This document shows, piece after piece, positions 49,041 through 57,919 of a DNA stretch of 64,000 bases. Origin of the DNA: an uncultured Pontibacter sp. (GTDB taxonomy: Bacteria > Bacteroidota > Bacteroidia > Cytophagales > Hymenobacteraceae); NCBI RefSeq assembly GCF_947499215.1, contig NZ_CANMNI010000001.1, forward strand, positions 1,178,001 through 1,242,000, written 5' to 3'. Each line of letters opens with the position of its first letter. The stretch's first letter is position 1. The position numbers and the translations under genes were made by a program. The notes below the pieces were generated by a model, which was not told the DNA's origin, searched no databases, and worked only from the letters and a program-made list of their open reading frames with translations.

Positions 49041-51977
49041 ATGCAAAAACGTATACTTTCGGTAGCGCTGCTGGTGGCCCTGAGCGGGGGAGCTGTGCAG
49101 GCTCAGAAGAAAGCACCAAAGCAGCCGGCCTACACCCCAGCCAAAGAGCGACTGCAGGGATTCGAAAAGCGCCAGCAACTGGACCAGAACTCCCTTGTAA
49201 AGAACGTGGCCTTCCGGAACGTGGGACCGACCGTGCAAAGCGGCCGTATCACTGACTTGGACGTGAACCCAAAAGATCCGACTAACTTCTACGCGGCCTA
49301 TGCCTCGGGCGGACTCTGGAGAACAATCAACAACGGAATCTCTTTCGAGCCGATTTTTGACAACGAAGCGGTGATGACCATCGGTGACATTGCCGTGGAC
49401 TGGAACAACAACGAGACCATCTGGATTGGTACCGGCGAGAGCAATTCCAGCCGCTCCTCCTACTCGGGCGTGGGTGTTTACAAAAGCACCGACGGTGGAA
49501 AGTCATGGCAGCACATGGGCCTCGACGACACGCACCACATCGGCCGCATCGTTCTGCACCCGACCGACCCGAACACCGTTTGGGTCGCAGCTGTGGGTCA
49601 CCTGTACTCGCCAAACAAAGACCGTGGCGTTTATAAAACCACAGATGGTGGCAAGACATGGAAGAAGACACTGTACACTGACGAGAACACCGGTGCCATT
49701 GACATGGTGATTGATCCGAAGAACCCAAACAACGTGTATGCAGCCATGTGGCACCGCGAGCGCCGTGCTTGGGATTTTGTGGAAGGCGGAAAAACCTCTA
49801 GCATTCACAAGTCAACGGATGGCGGCAACACGTGGACCCGTGTGAGCACCGAGGGCAGCGGCTTCCCGACATCGGCTGGCGTGGGCCGCATCGGTCTGGA
49901 TATTTACCCGGACAACCCAAACATCATCTATGCTTTCTTGGACAACCAAGACCTACGCCAAGTAGAGAAGAAGGAGCCAAAGGCGGGAGAACTGCAGAAA
50001 GACCAGTTCAAAGGGATGACAACAGAGGCCTTTTTGGCGCTGAATGACAAAAACCTGAACGACTTCTTCGACAACAACCGCTTCCCGGCCAAGTATACCG
50101 CCAAATCGGTGAAGGCGGATGTGAAAAGCGGCAAGATCAAGCCATCTGCTTTGGCCACATACTTGGAAGACCCGCTGGCTGTAACTACAGAAGCTCCGGT
50201 GAAAGGCGCTGAGGTATACCGCTCCGAGGACGGTGGCCAGACATGGAAGAAAACGCATGACAAGCCGATCGACGACATGTACTCGAGCTACGGCTACTAC
50301 TTTGGTGTGGTGCGTGTGGCGCCTTACAATCCGGATAAGATCTATATTTTGGGTGTGCCAATCCTGACTTCAGATGACGGCGGCAAAACGTTCCGCAATA
50401 TCGAGGGCGACAATGTGCACTCCGACCACCAAGCCCTTTGGGTAAGCCCGGACAAGCCCGGCTACCTGATTAACGGCAACGACGGTGGCTTGAACATCAC
50501 GATGGATGATGGCAAAACATGGGCGATTGCCAATACCCCTTCGGTGGGCCAGTTCTATGCCGTGGCTGTGGACATGGAAAAACCATACAACATCTATGGT
50601 GGCCTGCAGGACAACGGCACGTGGTACGGACCGAGCAATTACAAAGCCAGCACCTCTTGGACCCAAACCGGCCGCTACCCTTACCAGCGAATTGGCGGTG
50701 GTGACGGTATGATGGTGCAGGTAGACTTCCGCGACAATAACACGGTATACCTCGGTTCACAGTACGGCAACTACGCTCGTGTGGACAAGCGAACGGGCCA
50801 GCGCGTCTCAGTGAAGCCAACACATGAGTTGGGCGAAACACCGCTCCGTTTCAACTGGGAAAGTCCGATCCACCTGAGCCGCCACAATCAGGACATTCTG
50901 TACTTCGGCTCCAACAAATTCCACCGCTCCATGAAGAAGGGCGAGGAGATGCAAACCCTCTCCGGCGACCTGACCAACGGCGGTCTGAAAGGCGATGTGG
51001 GCTTTGGGACGCTGACCTCTATTGACGAGTCTCCGCTGAGGTTCGGCCTGCTCTATACCGGTTCAGACGACGGGGCGATCCATGTGTCGAAAGACGGCGG
51101 CTACAACTGGGAGAACATCACTAAGAAATTGCCACAGAACATGTGGGTATCTACCGTGGTAGCTTCTAATCACAGCGAAAACCGTGTGTATACTTCACTG
51201 AACGGCTACCGTTGGGATGACTTCACGCCCTACCTGTACGTGTCGGAGGACAACGGCAAGAAGTGGGAGCGTTTGGGCAGCAACCTGCCAGCCGAGGCCA
51301 TCAACGTGATTAAAGAAGACCCGAAGAATGCGAGCCTGCTTTACGTAGGCACCGACCACGGCCTGTACATCTCGCTTGACCGCGGCAAAACTTTCATGCA
51401 GATGCGTAATGGCATGCCAGCTGTTTCAGTGCACGATGTGGTGGTACATCCGCGCGACAACGATTTAATCGTGGGCACGCATGGCCGCTCGATCTACATC
51501 GCCAATGTGGAGCACCTGCAGCAGCTGACACCTGAGGTTCAGAACCAGAAGCTGCACCTCTTCGCGTTCCAGCCAGTGCAGTATAATGCCCGCTGGGGCC
51601 AGTCGTGGGGCGCATGGGGCGAGCCAATGGAGTCTACGCTGGAGATCCCGTATTACACTGCGCAGGCAGGTACCGCCACTATCCGCATCAAGACGGACAA
51701 AGGACAGCTGCTAAAAGAGCTAAAGGACGAGCATGAGCGCGGCCTGAACTACGTGAACTACAACTTCTCTATAGACGAAGCCAATGCCAAAGCCTACGAA
51801 ACTGCCCTCAATAGCAGCAAGAAAGAAGGCGAGGAAGCGGTAAAAGTAGAAGCCGCTGACAACAAAGTAATCTATCTGCAGCCGGGCAAGTATACCGTGG
51901 AGGTAGAGACGGCCGATGGTGGCAAGGCTACTTCTGAGTTTACTTTGAAAGCGCCAGAAAGAAGATCGAGAAGCTAG
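49041..51977 (+). CDS. VPS10/BNR-repeat propeller protein (sialidase-like), copy 1
   Basis: 978 residues. Sec signal ending AVQAQ, then many Asp-box repeats of the S/TxDGGxxW type (KSTDGGKSWQ, KTTDGGKTWKK, KSTDGGNTWTR, RSEDGGQTWKK, VSKDGGYNWEN). They build a large multi-blade beta-propeller related to sortilin VPS10 and xyloglucanase-type propellers; no catalytic glycosidase residues can be named. The last about 120 residues form a beta-sandwich (ATIRIKTDKGQLLKEL...PGKYTVEVETADGGKATSEFTL). Secreted or surface; binding or hydrolysing polymers or peptides is possible. Paralogue of the 54403-57588 gene. Confidence 0.9.
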   Translation: MQKRILSVALLVALSGGAVQAQKKAPKQPAYTPAKERLQGFEKRQQLDQNSLVKNVAFRNVGPTVQSGRITDLDVNPKDPTNFYAAYASGGLWRTINNGISFEPIFDNEAVMTIGDIAVDWNNNETIWIGTGESNSSRSSYSGVGVYKSTDGGKSWQHMGLDDTHHIGRIVLHPTDPNTVWVAAVGHLYSPNKDRGVYKTTDGGKTWKKTLYTDENTGAIDMVIDPKNPNNVYAAMWHRERRAWDFVEGGKTSSIHKSTDGGNTWTRVSTEGSGFPTSAGVGRIGLDIYPDNPNIIYAFLDNQDLRQVEKKEPKAGELQKDQFKGMTTEAFLALNDKNLNDFFDNNRFPAKYTAKSVKADVKSGKIKPSALATYLEDPLAVTTEAPVKGAEVYRSEDGGQTWKKTHDKPIDDMYSSYGYYFGVVRVAPYNPDKIYILGVPILTSDDGGKTFRNIEGDNVHSDHQALWVSPDKPGYLINGNDGGLNITMDDGKTWAIANTPSVGQFYAVAVDMEKPYNIYGGLQDNGTWYGPSNYKASTSWTQTGRYPYQRIGGGDGMMVQVDFRDNNTVYLGSQYGNYARVDKRTGQRVSVKPTHELGETPLRFNWESPIHLSRHNQDILYFGSNKFHRSMKKGEEMQTLSGDLTNGGLKGDVGFGTLTSIDESPLRFGLLYTGSDDGAIHVSKDGGYNWENITKKLPQNMWVSTVVASNHSENRVYTSLNGYRWDDFTPYLYVSEDNGKKWERLGSNLPAEAINVIKEDPKNASLLYVGTDHGLYISLDRGKTFMQMRNGMPAVSVHDVVVHPRDNDLIVGTHGRSIYIANVEHLQQLTPEVQNQKLHLFAFQPVQYNARWGQSWGAWGEPMESTLEIPYYTAQAGTATIRIKTDKGQLLKELKDEHERGLNYVNYNFSIDEANAKAYETALNSSKKEGEEAVKVEAADNKVIYLQPGKYTVEVETADGGKATSEFTLKAPERRSRS

Positions 51978-52000
51978 TCTTGTATCTTGCTATACCCGAT

Positions 52001-52030
52001 GCAAAGGCAGTTCCGAAAGGGACTGCCTTT
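52001..52030 (+). terminator. Terminator of the first BNR gene
   Basis: 13-bp arms 52001-52013 and 52018-52030 with one wobble and a stable GAAA tetraloop; CTGTTTTA follows. Confidence 0.85.
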
Positions 52031-52167
52031 GCTGTTTTAAGGCAATCTGTAAAAGCCTGCATTTATCATTCCATGGGTACTTTTTGAGAGAAATCATGTT
52101 GGGGCACTATAAACCAAGCTGAAATGGTGTTACCCATTAGATTTCTTTCAAGTTATACCAATTCCCC

Positions 52168-52175
52168 TATCTTTG
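52168..52175 (+). promoter_or_regulatory. -7 box of the M24 peptidase gene
   Basis: TATCTTTG matches TAnnTTTG, 26 bp before ATG 52202. Transcription would start between the box and the ATG, which supports that start over the longer frame at 52124. Confidence 0.6.
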
Positions 52176-52201
52176 TTAGAAGCGCTATACAGTCTCTCCT
52201 T

Positions 52202-53560
52202 ATGAAAAAACTTCTCTCCTTTCTCTTTGTACTAGTAGTGGCAATACCAGTCACAGCTCAACAGATGCCTGCCATTCTTCCGCTGCAGGAGCGTGCCGTA
52301 CTCGAAGATAAACTGCTGCAGGAGCGGCTTGACAACCTCCTACCTACCCTCATGCGGAAGGAAGGTATAGACATGTGGTTAATCATTGCACGGGAATACA
52401 ATGAAGACCCCGTGATTAGAACCATGCTGCCAGCTACTTGGCTGGCTGCCCGGAGAAGAACCATTCTGCTCTTTTATGACAATGGAAAAACTGTAGAACG
52501 GCTGGCAGTAGCGCGATATGATGTCGGCAACTTGTTTAAAGGGGCTTGGAACCCGGAACAAGAGCCGGATCAGTGGAAACGACTGGCCTCCCTCATTGCT
52601 GAGCGCAATCCGAAGAAGATCGGGCTGAACTATTCCCCCCACTTCGGCCACGCCGACGGACTGGCAAAAATTGAATGGGACAACCTGATGCGCTACCTGC
52701 CCAAAGCACAGCAAAAGCGAGTAGTATCGGCTGAAAAACTGGCAGTGGATTGGCTGCAGTTACGCACAGAAACCGAGTTGAAGCTGTATGAACAGATCAG
52801 CCAGATAGGCCACAGCATTATCGCGGAGGGCTTTTCTGAAAAAGTGATACAACCCGGCAGCACGACGACCGATGATGTGGTCTGGTGGTTTCGGGAGCGT
52901 ATTGCGGAACTGAAGTTGGAGGCTTGGTTTCACCCGACCGTGGATGTGCAACGGGCTAACCCGGGAGCCGGTGATTCCGAAAGATCATTTGCTGAACGCC
53001 CTGCGCAGGAGGTGATCCTGCACGGCGACTTAGTACATGTGGACTTGGGCATCACTTACCTTAAACTGAACACCGACGTGCAACAGCTGGCGTATGTGCT
53101 CAAGCCTGGAGAAACCAACGCCCCCGATTACCTGAAGGAAGCGCTGGCCATTGGCAATCGCTTGCAGGATATCCTGACCAGCCATATGAAGCTCGGCAAA
53201 ACTGGCAACGAAGCACTAAAGGCGACACTCGCACAGGCAAAGCAGGAGAACATTGTAGCGAGTATTTACTCCCATCCCATCGGCTATCACGGTCACGGGG
53301 CCGGTCCCGCCATCGGGATGTGGGACAAGCAAGAGGGTGTGCCCGGCACGGGCGATTACCCGCTGCAACTTAACACGGCCTATGCCATCGAGCTGAATGC
53401 AAAAGTCACGCTACCGGATTGGAACAATAAAGAGATCCGGGTGATGCTGGAAGAGCAGGCGGTGCTCACTCCTTCAGGCATCCGCTACATTAATGGCCGA
53501 CAAAAAGAACTGCTGCTGATTCCGCGACAGAGCAAAACGGGTAATTACCTCCAGCAATAG
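52202..53560 (+). CDS. Exported M24 family (Xaa-Pro aminopeptidase-like) peptidase
   Basis: 452 residues from ATG 52202 (MKKLLSFLFVLVVAIPVTAQQ, a signal peptide). The longer frame from 52124 runs through the promoter and is rejected. The N-terminal domain carries LMRKEGIDMWLIIAREYNEDP; the pita-bread domain has the metal ligands Asp (HVDLGITYLKLNTD, two), His in SHPIGYHGHG, Glu in AIELNAKV and Glu in MLEEQAVLT. All five are present. Likely a periplasmic dipeptidase or prolyl aminopeptidase. Its neighbour, a PepSY protein, is convergent. Confidence 0.92.
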   Translation: MKKLLSFLFVLVVAIPVTAQQMPAILPLQERAVLEDKLLQERLDNLLPTLMRKEGIDMWLIIAREYNEDPVIRTMLPATWLAARRRTILLFYDNGKTVERLAVARYDVGNLFKGAWNPEQEPDQWKRLASLIAERNPKKIGLNYSPHFGHADGLAKIEWDNLMRYLPKAQQKRVVSAEKLAVDWLQLRTETELKLYEQISQIGHSIIAEGFSEKVIQPGSTTTDDVVWWFRERIAELKLEAWFHPTVDVQRANPGAGDSERSFAERPAQEVILHGDLVHVDLGITYLKLNTDVQQLAYVLKPGETNAPDYLKEALAIGNRLQDILTSHMKLGKTGNEALKATLAQAKQENIVASIYSHPIGYHGHGAGPAIGMWDKQEGVPGTGDYPLQLNTAYAIELNAKVTLPDWNNKEIRVMLEEQAVLTPSGIRYINGRQKELLLIPRQSKTGNYLQQ

Positions 53561-53655
53561 GCGAAGTTTAATCAGATTACGCGTCGTTCAAGTGAGAAGG
53601 CAGGGGCTTTAGTGTCCTCTCATTGCCACCAATTGCAAATGCCTCCTCATCGCCA

Positions 53656-54222
53656 TTACTCGCTTTTGATCTGTCGAATTTTTTTCGGGTAAAACCACAG
53701 GAAGAAACCTGTAACGGAAATCATCAACAGCCCAAAGCCGAGCACGTTCATGGAGAGCAGCTTAAAGAGATCACTGATGATGGAGCCGTCGTGTATCTTT
53801 TCTATCCAGTCGGAGTGGCGACGGGCTACCGAGAGCACTTTGCCGGTGCTGGCATCGAGCTGCACCTCCCAGCTTCCTTCCTTAAAGATGGTTTTGACTA
53901 TGCCCTTGTCCAAACGGGCCTCGATGCGGTCGATGGGGTTGTTGTTGATAGCCTCCGCCGAGTCCAATCCGGCGAGCGAACGGGACGACAACTCAGCAAG
54001 CGGCAGCCACTGCTGCAGATCGGTAGTGGCTCCTTTCTGAGTGGGTGGTTGTAACAAGTCCACATCCTTCTTCCAGCCTAACAAGATACCGGTCACGCTG
54101 CTGATCAAAATGAAAACGCCCAAAAATAGTCCCAAGTAGCGGTGGTACACTCGGAAGTTACGCAGCCGGTCAGCGAGGCTTCGCACTTTTTGTTTGACGC
54201 GGGTGGTAGTACTGGTACTCAA
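53656..54222 (-). CDS. PepSY-associated membrane protein
   Basis: 188 residues: an N-terminal basic segment, a membrane helix (about 29-50, GLFLGVFILISSVTGILLGW), a periplasmic PepSY-like domain of about 110 residues (IDRIEARLDKGIVKTIFKEGSWEVQLDASTGKVL), a second helix (NVLGFGLLMISVTGFFLWFY) and a short basic tail (PKKIRQIK). This is the half-length PepSY_TM form often linked to iron or siderophore reduction, but no uptake gene adjoins it. Upstream of the second BNR gene's terminator, on the same strand. Confidence 0.9.
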   Translation of the reverse strand: MSTSTTTRVKQKVRSLADRLRNFRVYHRYLGLFLGVFILISSVTGILLGWKKDVDLLQPPTQKGATTDLQQWLPLAELSSRSLAGLDSAEAINNNPIDRIEARLDKGIVKTIFKEGSWEVQLDASTGKVLSVARRHSDWIEKIHDGSIISDLFKLLSMNVLGFGLLMISVTGFFLWFYPKKIRQIKSE

Positions 54223-54347
54223 AATTTACAGGGAATAGGTATAGCAGCACAATATCCTATAAAAGACGCAGATAAACAATGTGCAGCCATCGGTCAGTTG
54301 AAATTAGGTACAAATGAGAAGAGAAGGAAAACCTGCTTTAAAACAGG

Positions 54348-54373
54348 AAGCCCTGCCAATGATGGCAGGGCTT
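54348..54373 (-). terminator. Terminator of the second BNR gene
   Basis: 11-bp perfect arms 54348-54358 and 54363-54373 around ATGA. The T-run on the minus strand is weak. Confidence 0.75.
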
Positions 54374-54402
54374 TCCATTTACTTTAGCGGCACGTGCTAT
54401 AC

Positions 54403-57400
54403 CTACAGCGATCCCGTTGCAGGAGCTGCCTCGGCTTTCTTCACTGATATCGCATCAACACCCTTCTCCTTTACCAGCCTGTTCAGCGCCGGCACATCCT
54501 GCGCCTGTACTTGCTTGAACAGGCTCAACTGCTCGTCGATTTGGGTGGTGATCTCCTTCTTATAGGCATAGGCTTGGTCAGTCGGACGGAAGTCGCCGGT
54601 GCTCACCTGCCCCACGAGATTCGCCAGTTTGTTATTGAGGCGAATCGGGAAGTTAAGCGGGTCCTGTCCACTGCGGTTCTTCGTCTGGTACAGTGCCTCT
54701 TCAATGGCGGTGATCTTCTTATCAATGGCCGTGGCAGACTCCACGACATCTTTGTAACTCTCCTGCCCTTTCAAGTTTCCTTTGAGTGTGTTCAGCTGGG
54801 CACGCATGGTACGGATCTCTTTGATCGCATCATGTGTTTCGGTCAGCTTTTCACGCACCTCCGTCAGGAATGCGAACTGCGCCGCCCTATCCTCTGGCGT
54901 GGCTTTGGTGCGCGGGTCCGGCAGGATCGTGAAGGCTGTTTCCTGACTCTCCTTGTTCACTGTCAGCTTCGCCTTGTAGTTGCCGGGTATAGCCTTTGGT
55001 CCCTGCAGGCCACCACCCCACAGAATGATACCATCAAAGCGACTGGCCTCCGGATAGCGCATGTCCCACACAAAGCGGTTCAGCCCTTCCTTCACTTCCA
55101 GCTTGTCCTTCTTCTCTTTGGCATTGCTGGTATAGCTTCGGATCAGTTTGCCGTTCTGGTCCATGATCTCCAGTTGCACCACCATGGCAGAGTCCGGTTT
55201 TTGTGGCAGGTAGTAATGCACCATCACCCCACCCGGGTGGTTCTCACCTGCTGTTTTCGAAGGCCCTCTGTTACCGCCATCCATTTTGTAGCTGTCCAAT
55301 GGCTTGTACAGGTGGAATTTGCTCTTCGCTATACCTTGGTTCAGCTGGTGCAGCGGTGTCAGGTCGTCGATAATCCAGAAGCTGCGGCCTTGCGTGGCAG
55401 CGATCAGGTTGTCATTTTTGATGGTCAGGTCCGTGATCGGCACGATCGGCAGGTTCAACTGCAATGGCTGCCAACTCTGACCGTCGTTGAATGACACATA
55501 CATTCCATATTCGGTGCCGGCATATAGCAAGCCGTCGCGCTTCGGATCAGCGCGCACTACGCGGGTAAAGTGGTGGTCCGGTATACCTGTCGTTATCTTG
55601 GTCCACGTTTTACCGTAGTCGGTTGTCTTGTAGAGGTATGGGCTGAAGTCGCCGGACTTATACATGGTGGCGGCTACATAAGCGGCTCCCTTCTGTGTTG
55701 GGTGCGCCTCAATGCTGTTGATCTGGATCCACTCCGGCATGCCCTTCGGCTGTACCTTTGTCCAGTTTTTGCCATTGTCGCGGGTCACGTGGATCAGGCC
55801 GTCATCGGAACCCGTCCAGATCACGCCCGGCTCTACCGGCGACTCGTTGATGGCGAAGATGGTGCCGTAGTACTCCACGCTGGTGTTGTCCTTGGTGATC
55901 GGTCCACCTGATGGTCCTAGCTTTGTTGAGTCGTTGCGCGTCAAATCCGGACTAATCAGCTCCCAAGACTGCCCCTCGTTGTAGGTCACGTGCACGTGGT
56001 TGGACGTGGAGTAGAGTTTCTTCGGGTTGTTTGGTGAGAACATGATCGGGAAGTTCCACTGGAAGCGGTACTTCATACCTTCTGCGCCGTGGCCCATCGG
56101 GTTGTCCGGCCATACGTTGATCACGCGCTCCTGTCCGTTGCTGTGGTCCACGCGCGATAAAAAGCCGCCGTAGTTACCACCATACACAATCTCCGGGTTT
56201 TCCGGATTCACAGCGAGGTGCGCACTCTCCGAACCAGCAGTTTCTTCCCAGTCTTTTTCAGAGATATTCCAGCCCGTAGAGCGGTGGCTGATGCGCACGG
56301 TTGAGTTGTCCTGCTGTGCACCGTAAATGCGGTAGGGGAAGTGATTGTCGGTTACCACGCGGTAAAACTGGCCAGTTGGCTGGTTATTCATCGTGCTCCA
56401 GTTCATGCCGCCGTCGGATGTTACCTGCGCACCACCGTCATCGGCAATTACCATGCGCGACGGATTCTCCGGTGCGATCCAGAGGTCGTGGTGGTCGCTG
56501 TGTCCGGCGTAGGCGGATGTAAAGGTTTTGCCGCCGTCTTTGCTCCGGTGGTAGGCCACGTTCAGCACGTATACCACATCCTCATCTTTCGGGTCTGCAT
56601 ACACGCGGGTATAGTACCAGGCCCGCTGGCGCAGGTTACGGTCGTCGTTCACTCTGGTCCAAGTCAGGCCGCTGTCATCGGAGCGGAACAGGCCGCCTTC
56701 TTCTGCCTCTACCATTGCGAACACACGGTTAGAATTCACAGGCGATACTGTCACGCCAATGATGCCGAGTGTGCCTTTCGGAAGACCTTCGTTCTTTGAG
56801 ATGTCTTTCCAAGTTTCACCTCCGTCAGTACTTTTCCAGATACCCGAGCCCGGTCCGCCCGAAGATAAGCTATACGGATTACGGCGCACATTCCAAGTCG
56901 TGGCATACAGGTGGCGCGGGTTGTTCGGGTCGAGAATCAGGTCAACGGCACCGGCATCCTTGTTGGCAAAGAGTGTTTTCTTCCACGTTTTGCCGCCATC
57001 TGTGCTCTTGAATACTCCGCGCTCCTCATGCGACTTGTACAGGTCGCCCATCACAGCTACAAACACAATGTCCGGGTTTTGCGGATGGATGCGGATGCGT
57101 CCGATGTGCTTTGAGTCTTTCAGGCCGATGTGCTGCCATGTCTTACCGGCGTCCACGGATCGCCATACGCCATGACCGGAAGACACGTTGCCGCGCACCG
57201 TTTTCTCCCCTTCCCCTACATAGATTACGTTGGGATCGGCCTCACTTACGGCCACTGCGCCTATCGAACCGCCAAAAAAGCCGTCTGAGATATTCTCCCA
57301 AGTGGAGCCGCCGTCAGTTGTGCGCCATACGCCACCGCCCACAGAGCCAAAGTAGTAGAGGTTTGGTTTGCCGGGCACGCCCGCTACCGTGGCTGATCTT

Positions 57401-57588
57401 CCGCCGCGATGTGGGCCGATGGAGCGCCACGTCATGCCATTGTAGAGTTTCGGGTCAAAAGTAGCGACAGCCTCTTTTTGCTTGCTGCTGCGTGACTTTT
57501 GTTTTTGGGCTGCAGCATCGGGCGATGCAAAAGCCAAAGCTAGCAGCAAACAGGCGGCCGTACCTGTTCTGTAAAAGGTTCTTTTCAT
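54403..57588 (-). CDS. VPS10/BNR-repeat propeller protein, copy 2
   Basis: 1061 residues. Sec signal (LLLALAFASPDAAAQ), then the same Asp-box propeller as copy 1 (RTTDGGSTWEN, RSVDAGKTWQH, KSTDGGKTWKK, KSTDGGETWKD, RSDDSGLTWTR), later YKTTDYGKTWTK and SFNDGQSWQ. A C-terminal region of about 250 residues includes a beta-sandwich (GNYKAKLTVNKESQETAFTIL) and a helical tail (AQFAFLTEVREKLTETHDAIK). Homologous to 49041-51977 but divergent and on the other strand, so probably an old duplication. Bases 57589-57919 upstream carry no gene or clear promoter. Confidence 0.9.
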   Translation of the reverse strand: MKRTFYRTGTAACLLLALAFASPDAAAQKQKSRSSKQKEAVATFDPKLYNGMTWRSIGPHRGGRSATVAGVPGKPNLYYFGSVGGGVWRTTDGGSTWENISDGFFGGSIGAVAVSEADPNVIYVGEGEKTVRGNVSSGHGVWRSVDAGKTWQHIGLKDSKHIGRIRIHPQNPDIVFVAVMGDLYKSHEERGVFKSTDGGKTWKKTLFANKDAGAVDLILDPNNPRHLYATTWNVRRNPYSLSSGGPGSGIWKSTDGGETWKDISKNEGLPKGTLGIIGVTVSPVNSNRVFAMVEAEEGGLFRSDDSGLTWTRVNDDRNLRQRAWYYTRVYADPKDEDVVYVLNVAYHRSKDGGKTFTSAYAGHSDHHDLWIAPENPSRMVIADDGGAQVTSDGGMNWSTMNNQPTGQFYRVVTDNHFPYRIYGAQQDNSTVRISHRSTGWNISEKDWEETAGSESAHLAVNPENPEIVYGGNYGGFLSRVDHSNGQERVINVWPDNPMGHGAEGMKYRFQWNFPIMFSPNNPKKLYSTSNHVHVTYNEGQSWELISPDLTRNDSTKLGPSGGPITKDNTSVEYYGTIFAINESPVEPGVIWTGSDDGLIHVTRDNGKNWTKVQPKGMPEWIQINSIEAHPTQKGAAYVAATMYKSGDFSPYLYKTTDYGKTWTKITTGIPDHHFTRVVRADPKRDGLLYAGTEYGMYVSFNDGQSWQPLQLNLPIVPITDLTIKNDNLIAATQGRSFWIIDDLTPLHQLNQGIAKSKFHLYKPLDSYKMDGGNRGPSKTAGENHPGGVMVHYYLPQKPDSAMVVQLEIMDQNGKLIRSYTSNAKEKKDKLEVKEGLNRFVWDMRYPEASRFDGIILWGGGLQGPKAIPGNYKAKLTVNKESQETAFTILPDPRTKATPEDRAAQFAFLTEVREKLTETHDAIKEIRTMRAQLNTLKGNLKGQESYKDVVESATAIDKKITAIEEALYQTKNRSGQDPLNFPIRLNNKLANLVGQVSTGDFRPTDQAYAYKKEITTQIDEQLSLFKQVQAQDVPALNRLVKEKGVDAISVKKAEAAPATGSL

Positions 57589-57919
57589 GAAAAGGTGAGT
57601 AAGAGTTTGATAGCTTGTTGTGTTTGGGCTAATGAGTTATAAAAGATCGGGAAGAAAAGCAAACAGAAACAGATGCAATTTTAAGGAATGTCCACCTTGG
57701 CAGCACGAGTACAATACTGCAGTAAAAGAATCAGGTGTAGGAAATTATGTCGCATCAGGTATAGACAAACCGGACAGGGTAAGACAAAAAGGAAAGTTGC
57801 CACACATCCTGTGACAGAATGACAGACGAAACAGGCATATTTTGCCTTGGCACATACCTTGATAGATTGCTACCAACAGTAAAAAGGAAATTGTAATAGA
57901 ATCTTAATAAAACTATAGA
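57589..57919. other. Divergent region between BNR copy 2 and dnaK
   Basis: 331 bp, no supported gene (a 64-codon plus-strand frame at 57620 has no coding character). It must contain the promoters of both genes. A weak TACCTTGA element lies about 65 bp before dnaK. No heat-shock inverted repeat (CIRCE-like TTAGCACTC-N9-GAGTGCTAA) is visible. Confidence 0.5.

Noticed and set aside
54511..55494. 327-codon plus-strand frame inside the second BNR gene
   Set aside because: Complement of a strongly supported propeller gene; composition (His/Gln/Leu/Val-rich, no domain) is that of an antisense shadow.
57589..57919. CIRCE or other heat-shock operator before dnaK
   Set aside because: No TTAGCACTC-N9-GAGTGCTAA-like inverted repeat is present.
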